64,000 nt of DNA. Source: Streptomyces lydicus. GTDB lineage: Bacteria; Actinomycetota; Actinomycetes; Streptomycetales; Streptomycetaceae. The first letter of the stretch is position 1, and each line of letters starts with the position of its first letter. Under the pieces are notes generated by a model that made no database searches, was not told where the DNA came from, and saw only the letters and a list, made by a program, of their open reading frames with translations. A program made the position numbers and the translations under genes. The stretch lies in assembly GCF_000717345.1 (NCBI RefSeq), contig NZ_JNZA01000039.1, positions 3,726 to 67,725 on the forward strand. The letters run 5' to 3'. Shown here piece by piece: positions 37,415-45,929 of this stretch.

Positions 37415-37840
37415 TCACCTGCGGTGGCGCCGCGGGCTCCGTTCGCGGGTGAGCAGCAGATAGCCGGTGGCGAGCACGGCGACCGCCTGGGCGACGAGGG
37501 TGAGCTGCTTGTCGCCGGTCAGGAACGGTTCGTACATGTCGGGCAGCGGCCCCAGCGGGCCGACGTCGACGTAGGTGTAGAGCAGCAGCAACGCGAGTCC
37601 GCCGGCCGCCACCAGGCACGCGAAGGCGTCGGCGGCCGGCCGGCGCACGACGAGCACCAGCAGGGCGGCGAGGGCCGCCAGCGCGGCCTCGACGCGGAAG
37701 AGCAAGCCCTGGCCGATCGTCGCGGTGATCGCGTCGTACCGGCCGGCGAGCCGGGCGTGGACGTAGGCGTCCAGTGCCAGGCCGGCCGCCGCCAGCAGCC
37801 GGGCGGCACCTTCCGCCGGCGACCCGGTCCCGCTCCTCAT
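37415..37840 (-). CDS. DoxX-like/integral membrane partner of the cupredoxin
   Basis: 141 residues with four membrane segments: AARLLAAAGLALDAYVHARL, FRVEAALAALAALLVLVV, FACLVAAGGLALLLLYTYVD and LTLVAQAVAVLATGYLLL, and a basic end. An alternating pattern of helices with a conserved outer DVGPLGPLPDMYEP loop resembles small DoxX-like proteins. ATG at 37840 overlaps the cupredoxin stop by 4 bases (ATGA), so the two genes are translationally coupled and probably act together at the membrane. Function is inferred only from this pairing. Confidence 0.75.
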   Translation of the reverse strand: MRSGTGSPAEGAARLLAAAGLALDAYVHARLAGRYDAITATIGQGLLFRVEAALAALAALLVLVVRRPAADAFACLVAAGGLALLLLYTYVDVGPLGPLPDMYEPFLTGDKQLTLVAQAVAVLATGYLLLTRERSPRRHRR

Positions 37841-38259
37841 GGGCGGACGGTGAGCAGTGCCTTCATGTACGGGTGGATGCTGCAGAAGTACGGGTAGGCG
37901 CCGGGCCTGGCGGGAGCGGTGAAGGTGGCCCTGGCGCCCGGCTTGATGCTGCCGGTGGCGAACGCCTTGCCGCCGGTGGCGGTCACGTTGTGCGTCACGG
38001 AGTCCTGGTTGACCACGGTGACCGAGGCGCCGGGCCGTACGACCAGGGCGGCGGGCTTGAAGGCGTAGTCCTTGACGGTGATCCGCCCGGCCGCGGGCGG
38101 GGTGGCGCTGGGGCTGGACGCGCCGGGGCTGCCCGCGGGCGAGGGGGCGCGGGACGTGGCGGGAGCGGTGCCGCCCCCGCCGCCCGAACAGCCACCGGTG
38201 GCCGTGGCGAAGAGGGCGACCGTGGCCACGGCGAGCGCCGTCCTGACGAAGTTCCTCAT
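37837..38259 (-). CDS. Cupredoxin (plastocyanin-like) lipoprotein
   Basis: 140 residues. A signal sequence ends TATGGCSGGGGG, a likely lipobox, and is followed by a Ser/Pro/Ala linker. The blue-copper fold begins ITVKDYAFKPAALVVRPG, with ligands visible as DSVTHNVTA (His) and YFCSIHPYMKALL (Cys, His, Met). The set His-Cys-His-Met is complete, so it should bind type 1 copper and carry electrons outside the membrane. ATG at 38259 follows GAAGGAGAGC. It is coupled to a four-helix membrane protein, which may be its partner. Confidence 0.88.
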   Translation of the reverse strand: MRNFVRTALAVATVALFATATGGCSGGGGGTAPATSRAPSPAGSPGASSPSATPPAAGRITVKDYAFKPAALVVRPGASVTVVNQDSVTHNVTATGGKAFATGSIKPGARATFTAPARPGAYPYFCSIHPYMKALLTVRP

Positions 38260-38380
38260 GGTGCGTCGCTCTCCTTCGTTCCGGCCCCGTGGCCGGCCTC
38301 CTGACCTCACTAGAGCGCAGACGCCGCCGCCCGGCCATCGGGGCGGCGGCGTTCGGCGTAGCGGGGGCGGCGGTGGCCGG

Positions 38381-39439
38381 TCAGCGGACCTCGTGCGCCG
38401 TGCGGCGGTAGGTCGAGCGGCGGTCCTCGATGTCGGCCCAGCGGTCGCCGTAGATGTTCTCGGTGATGGCCGGCTCGCGCACGAAGTCGTGCGGGAAGCC
38501 CAGCTCCACCGCGCTCGCCCGGTCGAGCCGGGCCAGCGCGTCGGCGTCCAGCTCGACGTCGACGGCGGCGAGGTTGTCGGCGAGCTGGCTCTCCTTCGTC
38601 GCGCCGATGATCGGGACGATGTTGCCGGGCCGGCTGCGCAGCCAGGCCAGCGCCACCTGCGCCGGGCTCCAGCCGCCCTGCTCGGCGACCTCCAGCACCG
38701 CGGTGACGGTCTCCTCCTCGTTCCGGCTCCGCGCGCCGGCCGGGGTGACGAGGTCCAGCCGGCCGGTCCCGCCCCGCCGGTACTTGCCGGTGAGCCTCCC
38801 GGCCGCGAGCGGCGCCCAGGCCAGCACGGCCAGGTCGAAGGCGCGGGCCTGCGGCAGCAGCTCCCGCTCCGGCGTCCGCTCCAGCAGGTTGTAGCGCAGC
38901 TGCGAGCCGGCGAACGCGGTCCAGCCGCGCAGCTCGGCGAGGGTGTTGGCCTGCGCGATCTCCCAGGCCGGCCAGTCGGAGACGCCCACGTACTGGACCT
39001 TGCCCGTGCGCACCACGTCATCGAGCGCCCGCATCACCTCTTCGACGGGGGTGAAGTTGTCCCGGGCGTGCACCCACAGCACGTCGAGGTGGTCGGTGCG
39101 CAGCCGCGCCAGGCTCTCCTCCACCGAACGGACCAGGTTCTTGCGGTGGTTGCCCGCCGCGTTCACCTCGCCCTTGTGGGTGGCGCAGGTGTACTTGCTG
39201 GCCAGTACGAAGCTGTCCCTGCGCCCTTCGAGCAGTTCGCCCAGGGTCCGCTCGGCGGTGCCTTCGGTGTAGTTGTTGGCGGTGTCGAGGAAGTTGCCGC
39301 CGGCGTCCGCGTAGGCGTCCAGAATCCGGCCGCTGGTCTCCTTGGCGGTGCCCCACCCCCACTCCTCGCCGAAGGTCATGGTCCCCAGGCTCAGCTCGCT
39401 CACCCGCAGGCCGGTCTTGCCGAACAGTGTGTAGCGCAC
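38381..39439 (-). CDS. Aldo/keto reductase
   Basis: 352 residues with the AKR barrel and catalytic set: FLDTANNYTEGTAERTLGEL (Asp and Tyr), FVLASKYTC (Lys), HLDVLWVHARD (His) and late NADPH-binding VPIIGATKESQLADNLAAVD. The family reduces aldehydes and ketones with NADPH. GTG at 39439 has GAAGGG seven bases upstream. Directly ahead is a promoter with a 19-base spacer holding a perfect palindrome, which is the architecture activated by MerR-family regulators. No merR gene lies next to it, so the regulator must be elsewhere. Confidence 0.92.
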   Translation of the reverse strand: MRYTLFGKTGLRVSELSLGTMTFGEEWGWGTAKETSGRILDAYADAGGNFLDTANNYTEGTAERTLGELLEGRRDSFVLASKYTCATHKGEVNAAGNHRKNLVRSVEESLARLRTDHLDVLWVHARDNFTPVEEVMRALDDVVRTGKVQYVGVSDWPAWEIAQANTLAELRGWTAFAGSQLRYNLLERTPERELLPQARAFDLAVLAWAPLAAGRLTGKYRRGGTGRLDLVTPAGARSRNEEETVTAVLEVAEQGGWSPAQVALAWLRSRPGNIVPIIGATKESQLADNLAAVDVELDADALARLDRASAVELGFPHDFVREPAITENIYGDRWADIEDRRSTYRRTAHEVR

Positions 39440-39469
39440 GGTTTTTCCCTTCGCTCGTCGGTGCCTGCC

Positions 39470-39500
39470 ACGCTAGGAGTTGGAGCGCGCTCCAGCGCAA
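39470..39500 (-). promoter_or_regulatory. MerR-type promoter/operator of the aldo/keto reductase
   Basis: On the minus strand TTGCGC (39500-39495) as -35, TAGCGT (39475-39470) as -10, separated by 19 bases. The spacer contains the perfect 14-bp palindrome TGGAGCGCGCTCCA (39481-39494). Overlong spacers with a central palindrome are the signature of promoters that MerR-family activators untwist. Transcription would start near 39463, 24 bases before the GTG. Confidence 0.7.
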
Positions 39501-39505
39501 ACGTA

Positions 39506-39557
39506 ACGGCGGTACCGGTCCCGCGCCTTCGGTCAGGTGCGGGGCCGGTACCGCCGT
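39506..39557 (-). terminator. Long hairpin downstream of phospholipase C
   Basis: ACGGCGGTACCGG (39506-39518) and CCGGTACCGCCGT (39545-39557) are exact 13-bp arms around a partly pairing 26-base loop. It lies 31 bases after the phospholipase stop. Confidence 0.75.
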
Positions 39558-39587
39558 CGTGGTGCGGCGCCGGGCGTGCCGGGCGGT

Positions 39588-41645
39588 TCAGCCGGTGATG
39601 ATCGCCGGGTCGCTGACGCCCGGCCGGCCGGTCTCGACGTGGCCGGCGAACCGGCGCAGGAAGGTCTTGTCGGTGTCGGAGGTGACCGACAGGTCGTACC
39701 AGCGCTTGCTGGCGCGCAGGTCGAAGGCGTGCTTGACGGTGGCGCCCGCGCGGACCGCGAAGGTCTCGTGCGCCCCGCCGTACGCCTGGGTGACGGTGAG
39801 GTGGCAGTCGGTGCCGGTGGGGTTGGTCAGGGTCAGCTCGACGCGGCCGGCGGTCGCGTCGTGACGGGCCGTCACCTCGGGGCCGGTCTTCTTGCCGTCG
39901 CCCTTGAAGGTGCGCAGGAAGCCGTTCGGGCCGAAGACCGTCAGGTCGTAGACGCCCTTGGAGTAGGCGGTGTTCCAGGTGTCGGAGAGCGTCTTGCCGG
40001 CCCCGGTGGTGTACGTCCAGGGGCCGTCGGTGCGGTTGCCCGCGGTGACGGTGAAGCAGGCGCCGGCCTTGGCCCCGGCACTGAAGGTGAGCGTGAAGCG
40101 GCCGGTGGAGGCGGTCCCCGCACCGTCGACCAGCGGCGCGTACGGCAGCGGGCGGGACGGACGGGAGCCCCGCTCCTGCTTGGGCAGCACGGGGTTGGCG
40201 GGCGGCTTGGGCACGTAGCTGTCGTGCCGGTCCTTGTCCGGCGGCTGGTAGCCGTCGGTGTCCGGGAGCGCGACCGGCTTGGTGTTCTCCAGGCCGAAGT
40301 CGAAAGCGGAGGTCAGATCGCCGCAGATGGCGCGCCGCCAGGGCGAGATGTTCGGCTCGTGGACGCCGAAGCGGCGCTCCAGGAACCGGATGATGGAGGT
40401 GTGGTCGAAGGTCTCGGAGCAGACGTAGCCGCCGGTGCTCCAGGGCGAGACGACCAGCATCGGCACGCGCTGGCCCAGGCCGTAGGGGCCGGCGGCGTAG
40501 GTGGCGTTGCCGGGGAAGTGGTCGAGCGAGGTGTCCACGGTGGACAGGCCCTGGTCGGCGGAGGCCGGCGGGAACGGCGGGACGATGTGGTCGAAGTAGC
40601 CGTCGTTCTCGTCGTACGTGATGAACAGGGCGGTCTTGCTCCACACCTCGGGGTTGGCGGTGAGCGCGTCCAGGACCTGGGAGACGTACCAGGCACCGTA
40701 GTTGGCCGGCCAGTTGGGGTGCTCGGAGAAGGCTTCGGGCGCCGCGATCCAGGAGACCTGCGGCAGCTTGCCGGCCTTCACATCGGCCTTGAGCCGGTCG
40801 AAGTAGCCGTCGCCCTGCTTGGCGTTGGTGCCGGTGCGGGCCTTGTCGAAGAGCGGGTCGCCGGGCTTGGCGTTGCGGTACTGGTTGAAGAAGAGCAGCG
40901 AGTTGTCGCCGTAGTTGCCGCGGTAGGCGTCGTCGATCCAGCCCCACTTGCCGTTCGCGTCCAGGCCGTCGCCGATGTCCTGGTAGATCTTCCAGGACAC
41001 CCCGGCCTTCTCCAGCCGCTCCGGGTACGTCGTCCAGCTGTAGCCCGCCTCCTCGTTGCCGAGGACCGGGCCGCCGCCCGAGCCGTCGTTGCCGACGTGG
41101 CCCGAGAACATGTAGTAGCGGTTGGGGTCGGTGGCGCCGATGATCGAACAGTGGTAGGCGTCACAGATGGTGAAGGCGTCCGCGAGCGCGTAGTGGAACG
41201 GGATGTCCTTGCGGGTCAGATAGGCCATCGTCCCGGTGCCCTTGGCCGGGATCCAGTTGTCGTAGTTGCCGTTGTTCCACGCCTTGTGGCCGCCTCCCCA
41301 GTCGTGGTTGAGGCCCTCGATGAACTGCATGCCGAGGTCGTCCGCGTCGGGGTGGTAGGGGAGCACGTCCTTGCCGCCGTCGGGCTGGTGCCAGACGGAC
41401 TTGCCGCTCTCCAGGATGACCGGGCGTGGGTCACCGAAGCCGCGCACGCCCTTCAGCGAGCCGAAGTAGTGGTCGAAGGAACGGTTCTCCTGCATCAGCA
41501 CGACGACGTGCTCGACGTCGTTGAGGGAGCCGGAGGTCCGCTTGGCGGGGATGGCCGCGGCGCGGGCGATGCTGCTGGACAGCGCCGAGACGCCCGCGGT
41601 GGCGCCGGCGATCTGGAGGAAACGCCGCCGGTTGAGTTCAGGCAT
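39588..41645 (-). CDS. Tat-exported phosphocholine-type phospholipase C
   Basis: 685 residues. The twin-arginine signal NRRRFLQIAGATAGVSALSS directs folded export. The catalytic domain shows VVVLMQENRSFDHYFGSLKG, ATDPNRYYMFSGHVGN, FITYDENDGYFDHIVPP and QRVPMLVVSPWSTGG, the pattern of bacterial phosphocholine-specific phospholipases C and AcpA-type phosphatases. Two C-terminal beta-sandwich domains (about 495-590 and 595-680) are the usual DUF756 pair. ATG at 41645 is chosen so that the Tat motif begins at residue 5; GAAGAGG lies 11 bases upstream. It probably hydrolyses phospholipids outside the cell and could supply phosphate. It ends in a long hairpin. Confidence 0.92.
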   Translation of the reverse strand: MPELNRRRFLQIAGATAGVSALSSSIARAAAIPAKRTSGSLNDVEHVVVLMQENRSFDHYFGSLKGVRGFGDPRPVILESGKSVWHQPDGGKDVLPYHPDADDLGMQFIEGLNHDWGGGHKAWNNGNYDNWIPAKGTGTMAYLTRKDIPFHYALADAFTICDAYHCSIIGATDPNRYYMFSGHVGNDGSGGGPVLGNEEAGYSWTTYPERLEKAGVSWKIYQDIGDGLDANGKWGWIDDAYRGNYGDNSLLFFNQYRNAKPGDPLFDKARTGTNAKQGDGYFDRLKADVKAGKLPQVSWIAAPEAFSEHPNWPANYGAWYVSQVLDALTANPEVWSKTALFITYDENDGYFDHIVPPFPPASADQGLSTVDTSLDHFPGNATYAAGPYGLGQRVPMLVVSPWSTGGYVCSETFDHTSIIRFLERRFGVHEPNISPWRRAICGDLTSAFDFGLENTKPVALPDTDGYQPPDKDRHDSYVPKPPANPVLPKQERGSRPSRPLPYAPLVDGAGTASTGRFTLTFSAGAKAGACFTVTAGNRTDGPWTYTTGAGKTLSDTWNTAYSKGVYDLTVFGPNGFLRTFKGDGKKTGPEVTARHDATAGRVELTLTNPTGTDCHLTVTQAYGGAHETFAVRAGATVKHAFDLRASKRWYDLSVTSDTDKTFLRRFAGHVETGRPGVSDPAIITG

Positions 41646-42047
41646 GAGTGTGGGAACCTCTTCGGATGTGGGGAATTCGCGGTAGGGGACGGACTGCGCG
41701 CTCGTGTGAGGGGACAACGGTCAGCAGAGTGTTCCAAGAGGAACGAGTGCCAGGGAAGGGGGGGTGTCACACGGATGACTCATCGCGGTACGCATGACGA
41801 ACTCCCTGGTGGGGAGCGTTGTACGGCACTCCGGCCAGAACATTTCGGGCAACCGGCGCGTGCCGGGTCAAGACGGCGGCCGGGACGCGGGAGAGCCCGG
41901 CGCAGGCGATCACGGGGCGGGTGCTCACGGGGCGGGTGCCCCTTCGTCCCCGTCCGTCGGCGGGCACGGCGAAAGGGCGGGTGTCCGCCCGGCCGTTACC
42001 GACCGGGGCGGACACCCGCCCTGAGAGTGCGCGTTATTGGTGGTGCG
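41646..42047. other. Intergenic region with phospholipase leader and HATPase-gene terminator
   Basis: 402 bases. The right part holds the terminator described separately. The left part is the phospholipase leader; it contains a 24-codon minus-strand frame (41795-41721, begins MRTAMSHPCDT, ends GTLC) with GGGAG six bases before its ATG, which may be a leader peptide or chance. A longer minus-strand frame (41767-42015) runs through the terminator hairpin and looks unreal. Confidence 0.45.
41975..42021 (-). terminator. Perfect 15-bp hairpin after the stand-alone HATPase gene
   Basis: GGGCGGGTGTCCGCC (41975-41989) and GGCGGACACCCGCCC (42007-42021) are exact complements around a 17-base loop, 26 bases past the HATPase stop. 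Confidence 0.85.
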
Positions 42048-42596
42048 TCAGGCGCAGGCCACCACCGGTGAGGCCGTCGCGGCCGGTCCGGCCGCGGCGA
42101 CCTCGGGCACCGGCTCGACGAGCGGCTCGACCGGGAGGACCGGCGGCACCGCCGGCTGGCCCTTGGCGTCGGGCACGCTGCGCAGCGGCGTGGGGGCGGT
42201 CAGCGGGACCTTACGGGTCGCCTCGACCCGGCGGGTGAACCAGATGACCTTGCCGTCAGGGGTGCCGCAGGTGCCCCAACTGTCACTCAGCGCCGCCACC
42301 CTGGAGAGTCCGCCGCCGCCGGCGCTGGACAGCTTCGGCAGCCGCGGGCCCCCGTCGGCGACGGACGCCGTGAGGTGGCGGCCGGACCAGCGGAGTTCGA
42401 CGACACAGGGGGCGTCCGGGCCGATATGGCGATGGACGTTGGTCAGGAGTTCCGCCACTCCCCGGCACACGGGCTCGATATGGAGCTCAAGGCTCCAATA
42501 TCGCAGGTGCGCGGCCAGGATCCGCTGGATCTGCGGCACGCGCTCCGCCGAAGCGTGCAGTTCGACCGTGTAGTGCCGGTCGCTGGGAAGTGTCAT
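42048..42596 (-). CDS. Stand-alone HATPase (anti-sigma-factor-kinase-like)
   Basis: 182 residues. The GHKL ATPase core is visible as VCRGVAELLTNVHRHIG (N box), TASVADGGPRLP (G1 box) and GGGGLSRVAALSDSWG (G2 box), followed by GKVIWFTRR. This is the RsbW-like class abundant in streptomycetes, which bind sigma factors or phosphorylate anti-anti-sigma proteins. The last 50 residues are Pro/Val/Ala-rich and not part of the fold. ATG at 42596 has GAGGAG seven bases upstream, better than the GTG at 42659. No sigma factor lies beside it; the PP2C phosphatases in the window are possible counterparts. Confidence 0.88.
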   Translation of the reverse strand: MTLPSDRHYTVELHASAERVPQIQRILAAHLRYWSLELHIEPVCRGVAELLTNVHRHIGPDAPCVVELRWSGRHLTASVADGGPRLPKLSSAGGGGLSRVAALSDSWGTCGTPDGKVIWFTRRVEATRKVPLTAPTPLRSVPDAKGQPAVPPVLPVEPLVEPVPEVAAAGPAATASPVVACA

Positions 42597-42771
42597 GTCG
42601 TGGCTCCTCACCGCGAGGCTCACGCCCTTCACCTCGTTGGACCAACGAACCCCGAACACGAAGAGTGAGCATTTATCACGTATGGGTCATTTGTCATGGT
42701 GACCCGGCGGCGGGGGTTCCGCAACCGATCGTGAGCTGCCGCAGTCCGGGCGATCGGCCCGTCCTGCCGCC

Positions 42772-44883
42772 TCACAGGTACGGCAGGACCTTGTCCGGGG
42801 TCAGCGGGAGGTCGCGCAGCCGGGCGCCGGTGGCGTGCCACACGGCGTTGCCGATGGCCGCCGCGGTGCCGACGATGCCGATCTCGCCGATGCCCTTGCT
42901 GCCCATGGGGTTGAGGTGCGGATCGTCCTCGTCGAGCCAGTGCGCCTCGATCCACGGAACGTCGGCGCAGGCCGGCACGTGGTAGGAGGCCAGATCGCGT
43001 TCCGCGAAGTCGCCGAAGGCGGGGTCCAGGCTGCTGCCCTCCATCAGCGCCATGCCCAGCCCCATCGTCATGCCGCCGGTGAACTGGGAGCGCGCCGTAC
43101 GGGGGTTGAGGATCCGTCCGGCCGCGTAGACGCCCGTCAGCCGGCGCACCCGCACCTCGCCGGTGACGGTGTCGACCTGTACCTCGGCGAAGGTGGCGCC
43201 GAAGGAGTGCCGGGAGTACGGGGACCGCTCGGAGGTCTCCTGGCGGGTGTCCGCGGTGACCGTGAAGCCGTCCGCCGGGAGCGGCCCCACGTGGTCCCGC
43301 AGCCGCGCCCGCAGCGCCGTGCACGCCTTGTGGACCGCCCAGCCCCAGGAGCCCATGCCCGCCGAGCCGCCGGCCAGCATCGCGGGCGGCAGATCGCTGC
43401 TGCCGATCTCCATGCCGACCCGCTCCTCCGGCACGCCCAGCGCGGCGGCGGCGACCTGCGCGAGCGCGGTGCGGGCGCCGGTGCCGATGTCGGTGGCGTT
43501 GATGCGGATGCGGAAGCCGCCGTCGGCCGTGGCGTGCGCCTCGGCGGCGGAGGCGGCGATCAGGACGGGGTAGGTGGCCGAGGCGACGCCGGTTCCCAGC
43601 AGCAGCCTCCCCTCGCGCCGTACGCCCGGGCGCGGGTCCCGCGGCTGCCAGCCGAACCGCTCGGCGCCCTCCCGCAGACAGCCCACGAGGTGCCGGCTGC
43701 TGAAGGCACGGTCGGAGTCCGGCTCGGTGTCCGGCTCGTTGCGCATCCGCAGCTCGACGGGGTCGAGGTCGAGGGCGACGGCCAGTTCGTCGAGGGCCGA
43801 CTCCAGGGCGTACATCCCGGGGGCCTCGCCGGGGGCCCGCATCCAGGAAGGCGTCGGCACGTCGAGCGGCACGACCCGGTGCGTGGTACGGCTGTTGGGC
43901 GAGGTGTACATGACGCGCCCGGGCACCGCGGCCTGCTCGACGAACTCCGTGACGGTCGAGGTGTGGGTGACGCTCTCGTGCGCGAGGGCGGTGAGAACGC
44001 CGTCCCTGCCCGCCCCGAGGCGGACGCGCTGGAGGGTGGGCGCGCGGTGGCCGACGACCGCGGGCATCTCCCGGCGCGGCAGGGAGAGTTTGACCGGCCG
44101 GCCGGTGTGCCGGGCGGCCATCGCCGCCAGCACGGCCTGCGGCCGGGTCGTCCCCTTGGAGCCGAAGCCGCCGCCGACGTGCTCGGAGACGACGGTGACG
44201 TCGCTCTTCTCCAGCTTGAACAGCGCGGCGAGGTCCTCGCACACCTTCGTGGAGCCCTGGCTCGCGTCATGGACGGTGAGATGGCCGTCGCTCCACCAGG
44301 CGGTGGCCGCGTGCGGCTCCATGGGGTGGTTGTGCAGCGGCGGAACGGTGTAGAGGGCGTCGACGGTGACCGGGGCGTCGGCGAACGCCCCGTCGAAGTC
44401 GCCGCGCTCCCGGGTCGCCGGATAGCCGCCGTTGACGGTCTCCGGCTCGTAGAGCCGCGGATGCCCGGTGGTCAGCTCGACGTCGTGCTCCTCCGTCGCG
44501 TAGCTGACCCGGACCGCGTCGGCGGCGGCGCGGGCGGCTTCGAGGCTGTCGGCGACGGCGAGCGCGACGTACCAGCCGCGGTGCGGCACCCGGTCCTCCT
44601 GAAGGACCAGCAGCGTCGGATCGTCGGCGGTCGCGAGGCGGGGCGCGTTCTCGTGCGTCAGCACCGCGCACACGCCCGGCAGGGTGAGCGCCGCCGCGGT
44701 GTCCACCGCGGTGACCCGGCCGCGGGCCACGGTGGCCGGCACCGGCCAGGCGTAGGCGCAGGCCGGTGGGGTGTGTTCGGCGGCGTAGCGCGCGGTGCCG
44801 GTGACCTTCTCGCGGCCTTCGCGGCGGACGAGGGGCGCACCCAGGGGGTACGGGGGCGGGCCTGGGGGGAAGTGCGGATTCAT
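42772..44883 (-). CDS. Molybdenum hydroxylase large subunit (PaoC/XdhA-like)
   Basis: 703 residues. Typical segments of the xanthine-dehydrogenase family molybdopterin subunit are REKVTGTARYAAEH, EPHAATAWWSDGHLTVHDAS, GGGFGSKG, GMGSWGWAVHKACTAL and the active-site region MGSKGIGEIGIVG with the catalytic glutamate. It holds the Mo-cytosine-dinucleotide or molybdopterin cofactor and oxidises aldehydes or purines. ATG at 44883 follows GAAGGA. It is the third gene of a PaoABC-like operon, 26 bases after the FAD subunit. The nearest relatives appear to be aldehyde oxidoreductases of the PaoABC type; the substrate is not certain. Confidence 0.9.
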   Translation of the reverse strand: MNPHFPPGPPPYPLGAPLVRREGREKVTGTARYAAEHTPPACAYAWPVPATVARGRVTAVDTAAALTLPGVCAVLTHENAPRLATADDPTLLVLQEDRVPHRGWYVALAVADSLEAARAAADAVRVSYATEEHDVELTTGHPRLYEPETVNGGYPATRERGDFDGAFADAPVTVDALYTVPPLHNHPMEPHAATAWWSDGHLTVHDASQGSTKVCEDLAALFKLEKSDVTVVSEHVGGGFGSKGTTRPQAVLAAMAARHTGRPVKLSLPRREMPAVVGHRAPTLQRVRLGAGRDGVLTALAHESVTHTSTVTEFVEQAAVPGRVMYTSPNSRTTHRVVPLDVPTPSWMRAPGEAPGMYALESALDELAVALDLDPVELRMRNEPDTEPDSDRAFSSRHLVGCLREGAERFGWQPRDPRPGVRREGRLLLGTGVASATYPVLIAASAAEAHATADGGFRIRINATDIGTGARTALAQVAAAALGVPEERVGMEIGSSDLPPAMLAGGSAGMGSWGWAVHKACTALRARLRDHVGPLPADGFTVTADTRQETSERSPYSRHSFGATFAEVQVDTVTGEVRVRRLTGVYAAGRILNPRTARSQFTGGMTMGLGMALMEGSSLDPAFGDFAERDLASYHVPACADVPWIEAHWLDEDDPHLNPMGSKGIGEIGIVGTAAAIGNAVWHATGARLRDLPLTPDKVLPYL

Positions 44884-44909
44884 GGGGCGAGTCCTTCGGG
44901 TGGGAGCGG

Positions 44910-45929
44910 TCAGGCCGGCCGGGACGGGCCCGGATCTGCCGGGTCCTCGATCTCTGCCAGGTCCGTCAGCACGCCGACGGCGAGGTTGCGGGCCAGCGGG
45001 ACCTTGAAGCCGTTGTCGCGCAGCGGGCGGGCGGCGGCGAGTTCGGCCTCGGCGGCACGGGCGAAGGTGTCCTCGGTGGCGGGGGCGCCCTGGAGCACCT
45101 CCTCGGCCGCGCGGGCGCGCCAGGGCCGGTGCGCGAGCCCGCCGAAGGCCAGCGCGGCCCGCCGTACGACACCGTCCCGTACGTCCAGTACGGCGCCGAC
45201 GGAGACCAGCGCGAAGGCGTACGAGGCGCGGTCGCGGGCCTTGCGGTAGCGCGAGCGGGTGCCCGTGGCCACCGGCGGGAGCTGAATCGCGGTGAGCAGT
45301 TCGCCGGGCCGGATCACGGTGTCCTGCTCCGGGTGGTCGTCCGGCAGCCGGTGGAAGTCGGTGGCCGGCACGCTGCGTTCGCCGTCGGGGCCGTGCAGGT
45401 GAACGGTGGCGTCCAGGGCCGCCAGCGCGACCGCCATGTCCGACGGCTGGGTGGCGACGCAGTGCTGGGAGTGGCCGAGTACGGCCAGGTCGCGATGGAC
45501 GCCCTCCCGGGCCGGGCAGCCGGTGCCCGGAAGGCGTTTGTTGCAGGGCTTGGAGGTGTCCTGGAAGTACAGGCAGCGGGTGCGCTGGAGGAGGTTGCCG
45601 CCGGTGGTCGCGGTGTTGCGCAGCTGCCCGGAGGCTCCCGCCAGCAGCGACTGCGACAGCACGGGGTAGCGCTCGCGCACGGGGACGGACGCGGCGAGGT
45701 CGCTGTTGCGGACCATCGCGCCGATCCGCACTCCCCCGTCCGGCAGCTCCTCGATGCGGTCCAGCGGCAGCCGGGTGACGTCGATGAGCGTCCGCGGCTC
45801 CTCGACGCCCAGCTTCATCAGGTCCACGAGGTTGGTGCCGCCGGCGAGGAACCGGGCCCCGGGGTGCTCGCCAGCGGCGCGTACCGCCTCCTCGACGCTG
45901 CTCACGCGGAGGTATCCGAAGGGTTTCAT
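44910..45929 (-). CDS. Molybdenum hydroxylase FAD subunit with extra 4Fe-4S insert (PaoB-like)
   Basis: 339 residues. FAD-binding segments are RFLAGGTNLVDLMKLGVEEP, LAGASGQLRNTATTGGNLLQ and a C-terminal CO-dehydrogenase flavoprotein domain. Between them lies an insert with four cysteines in the order CLYF, PCNKR, GCPA and HCVA (about residues 118-158). E. coli PaoB carries a 4Fe-4S cluster in a similar insert, which marks the PaoABC aldehyde oxidoreductase branch rather than classical xanthine dehydrogenase. ATG at 45929 overlaps the 2Fe-2S subunit stop by one base (TGATG). Confidence 0.9.
   Translation of the reverse strand: MKPFGYLRVSSVEEAVRAAGEHPGARFLAGGTNLVDLMKLGVEEPRTLIDVTRLPLDRIEELPDGGVRIGAMVRNSDLAASVPVRERYPVLSQSLLAGASGQLRNTATTGGNLLQRTRCLYFQDTSKPCNKRLPGTGCPAREGVHRDLAVLGHSQHCVATQPSDMAVALAALDATVHLHGPDGERSVPATDFHRLPDDHPEQDTVIRPGELLTAIQLPPVATGTRSRYRKARDRASYAFALVSVGAVLDVRDGVVRRAALAFGGLAHRPWRARAAEEVLQGAPATEDTFARAAEAELAAARPLRDNGFKVPLARNLAVGVLTDLAEIEDPADPGPSRPA

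Noticed and set aside
41767..42015. An 82-codon minus-strand frame between the HATPase and phospholipase genes
   Set aside because: It runs through the perfect terminator hairpin and has no ribosome site or recognisable pattern.
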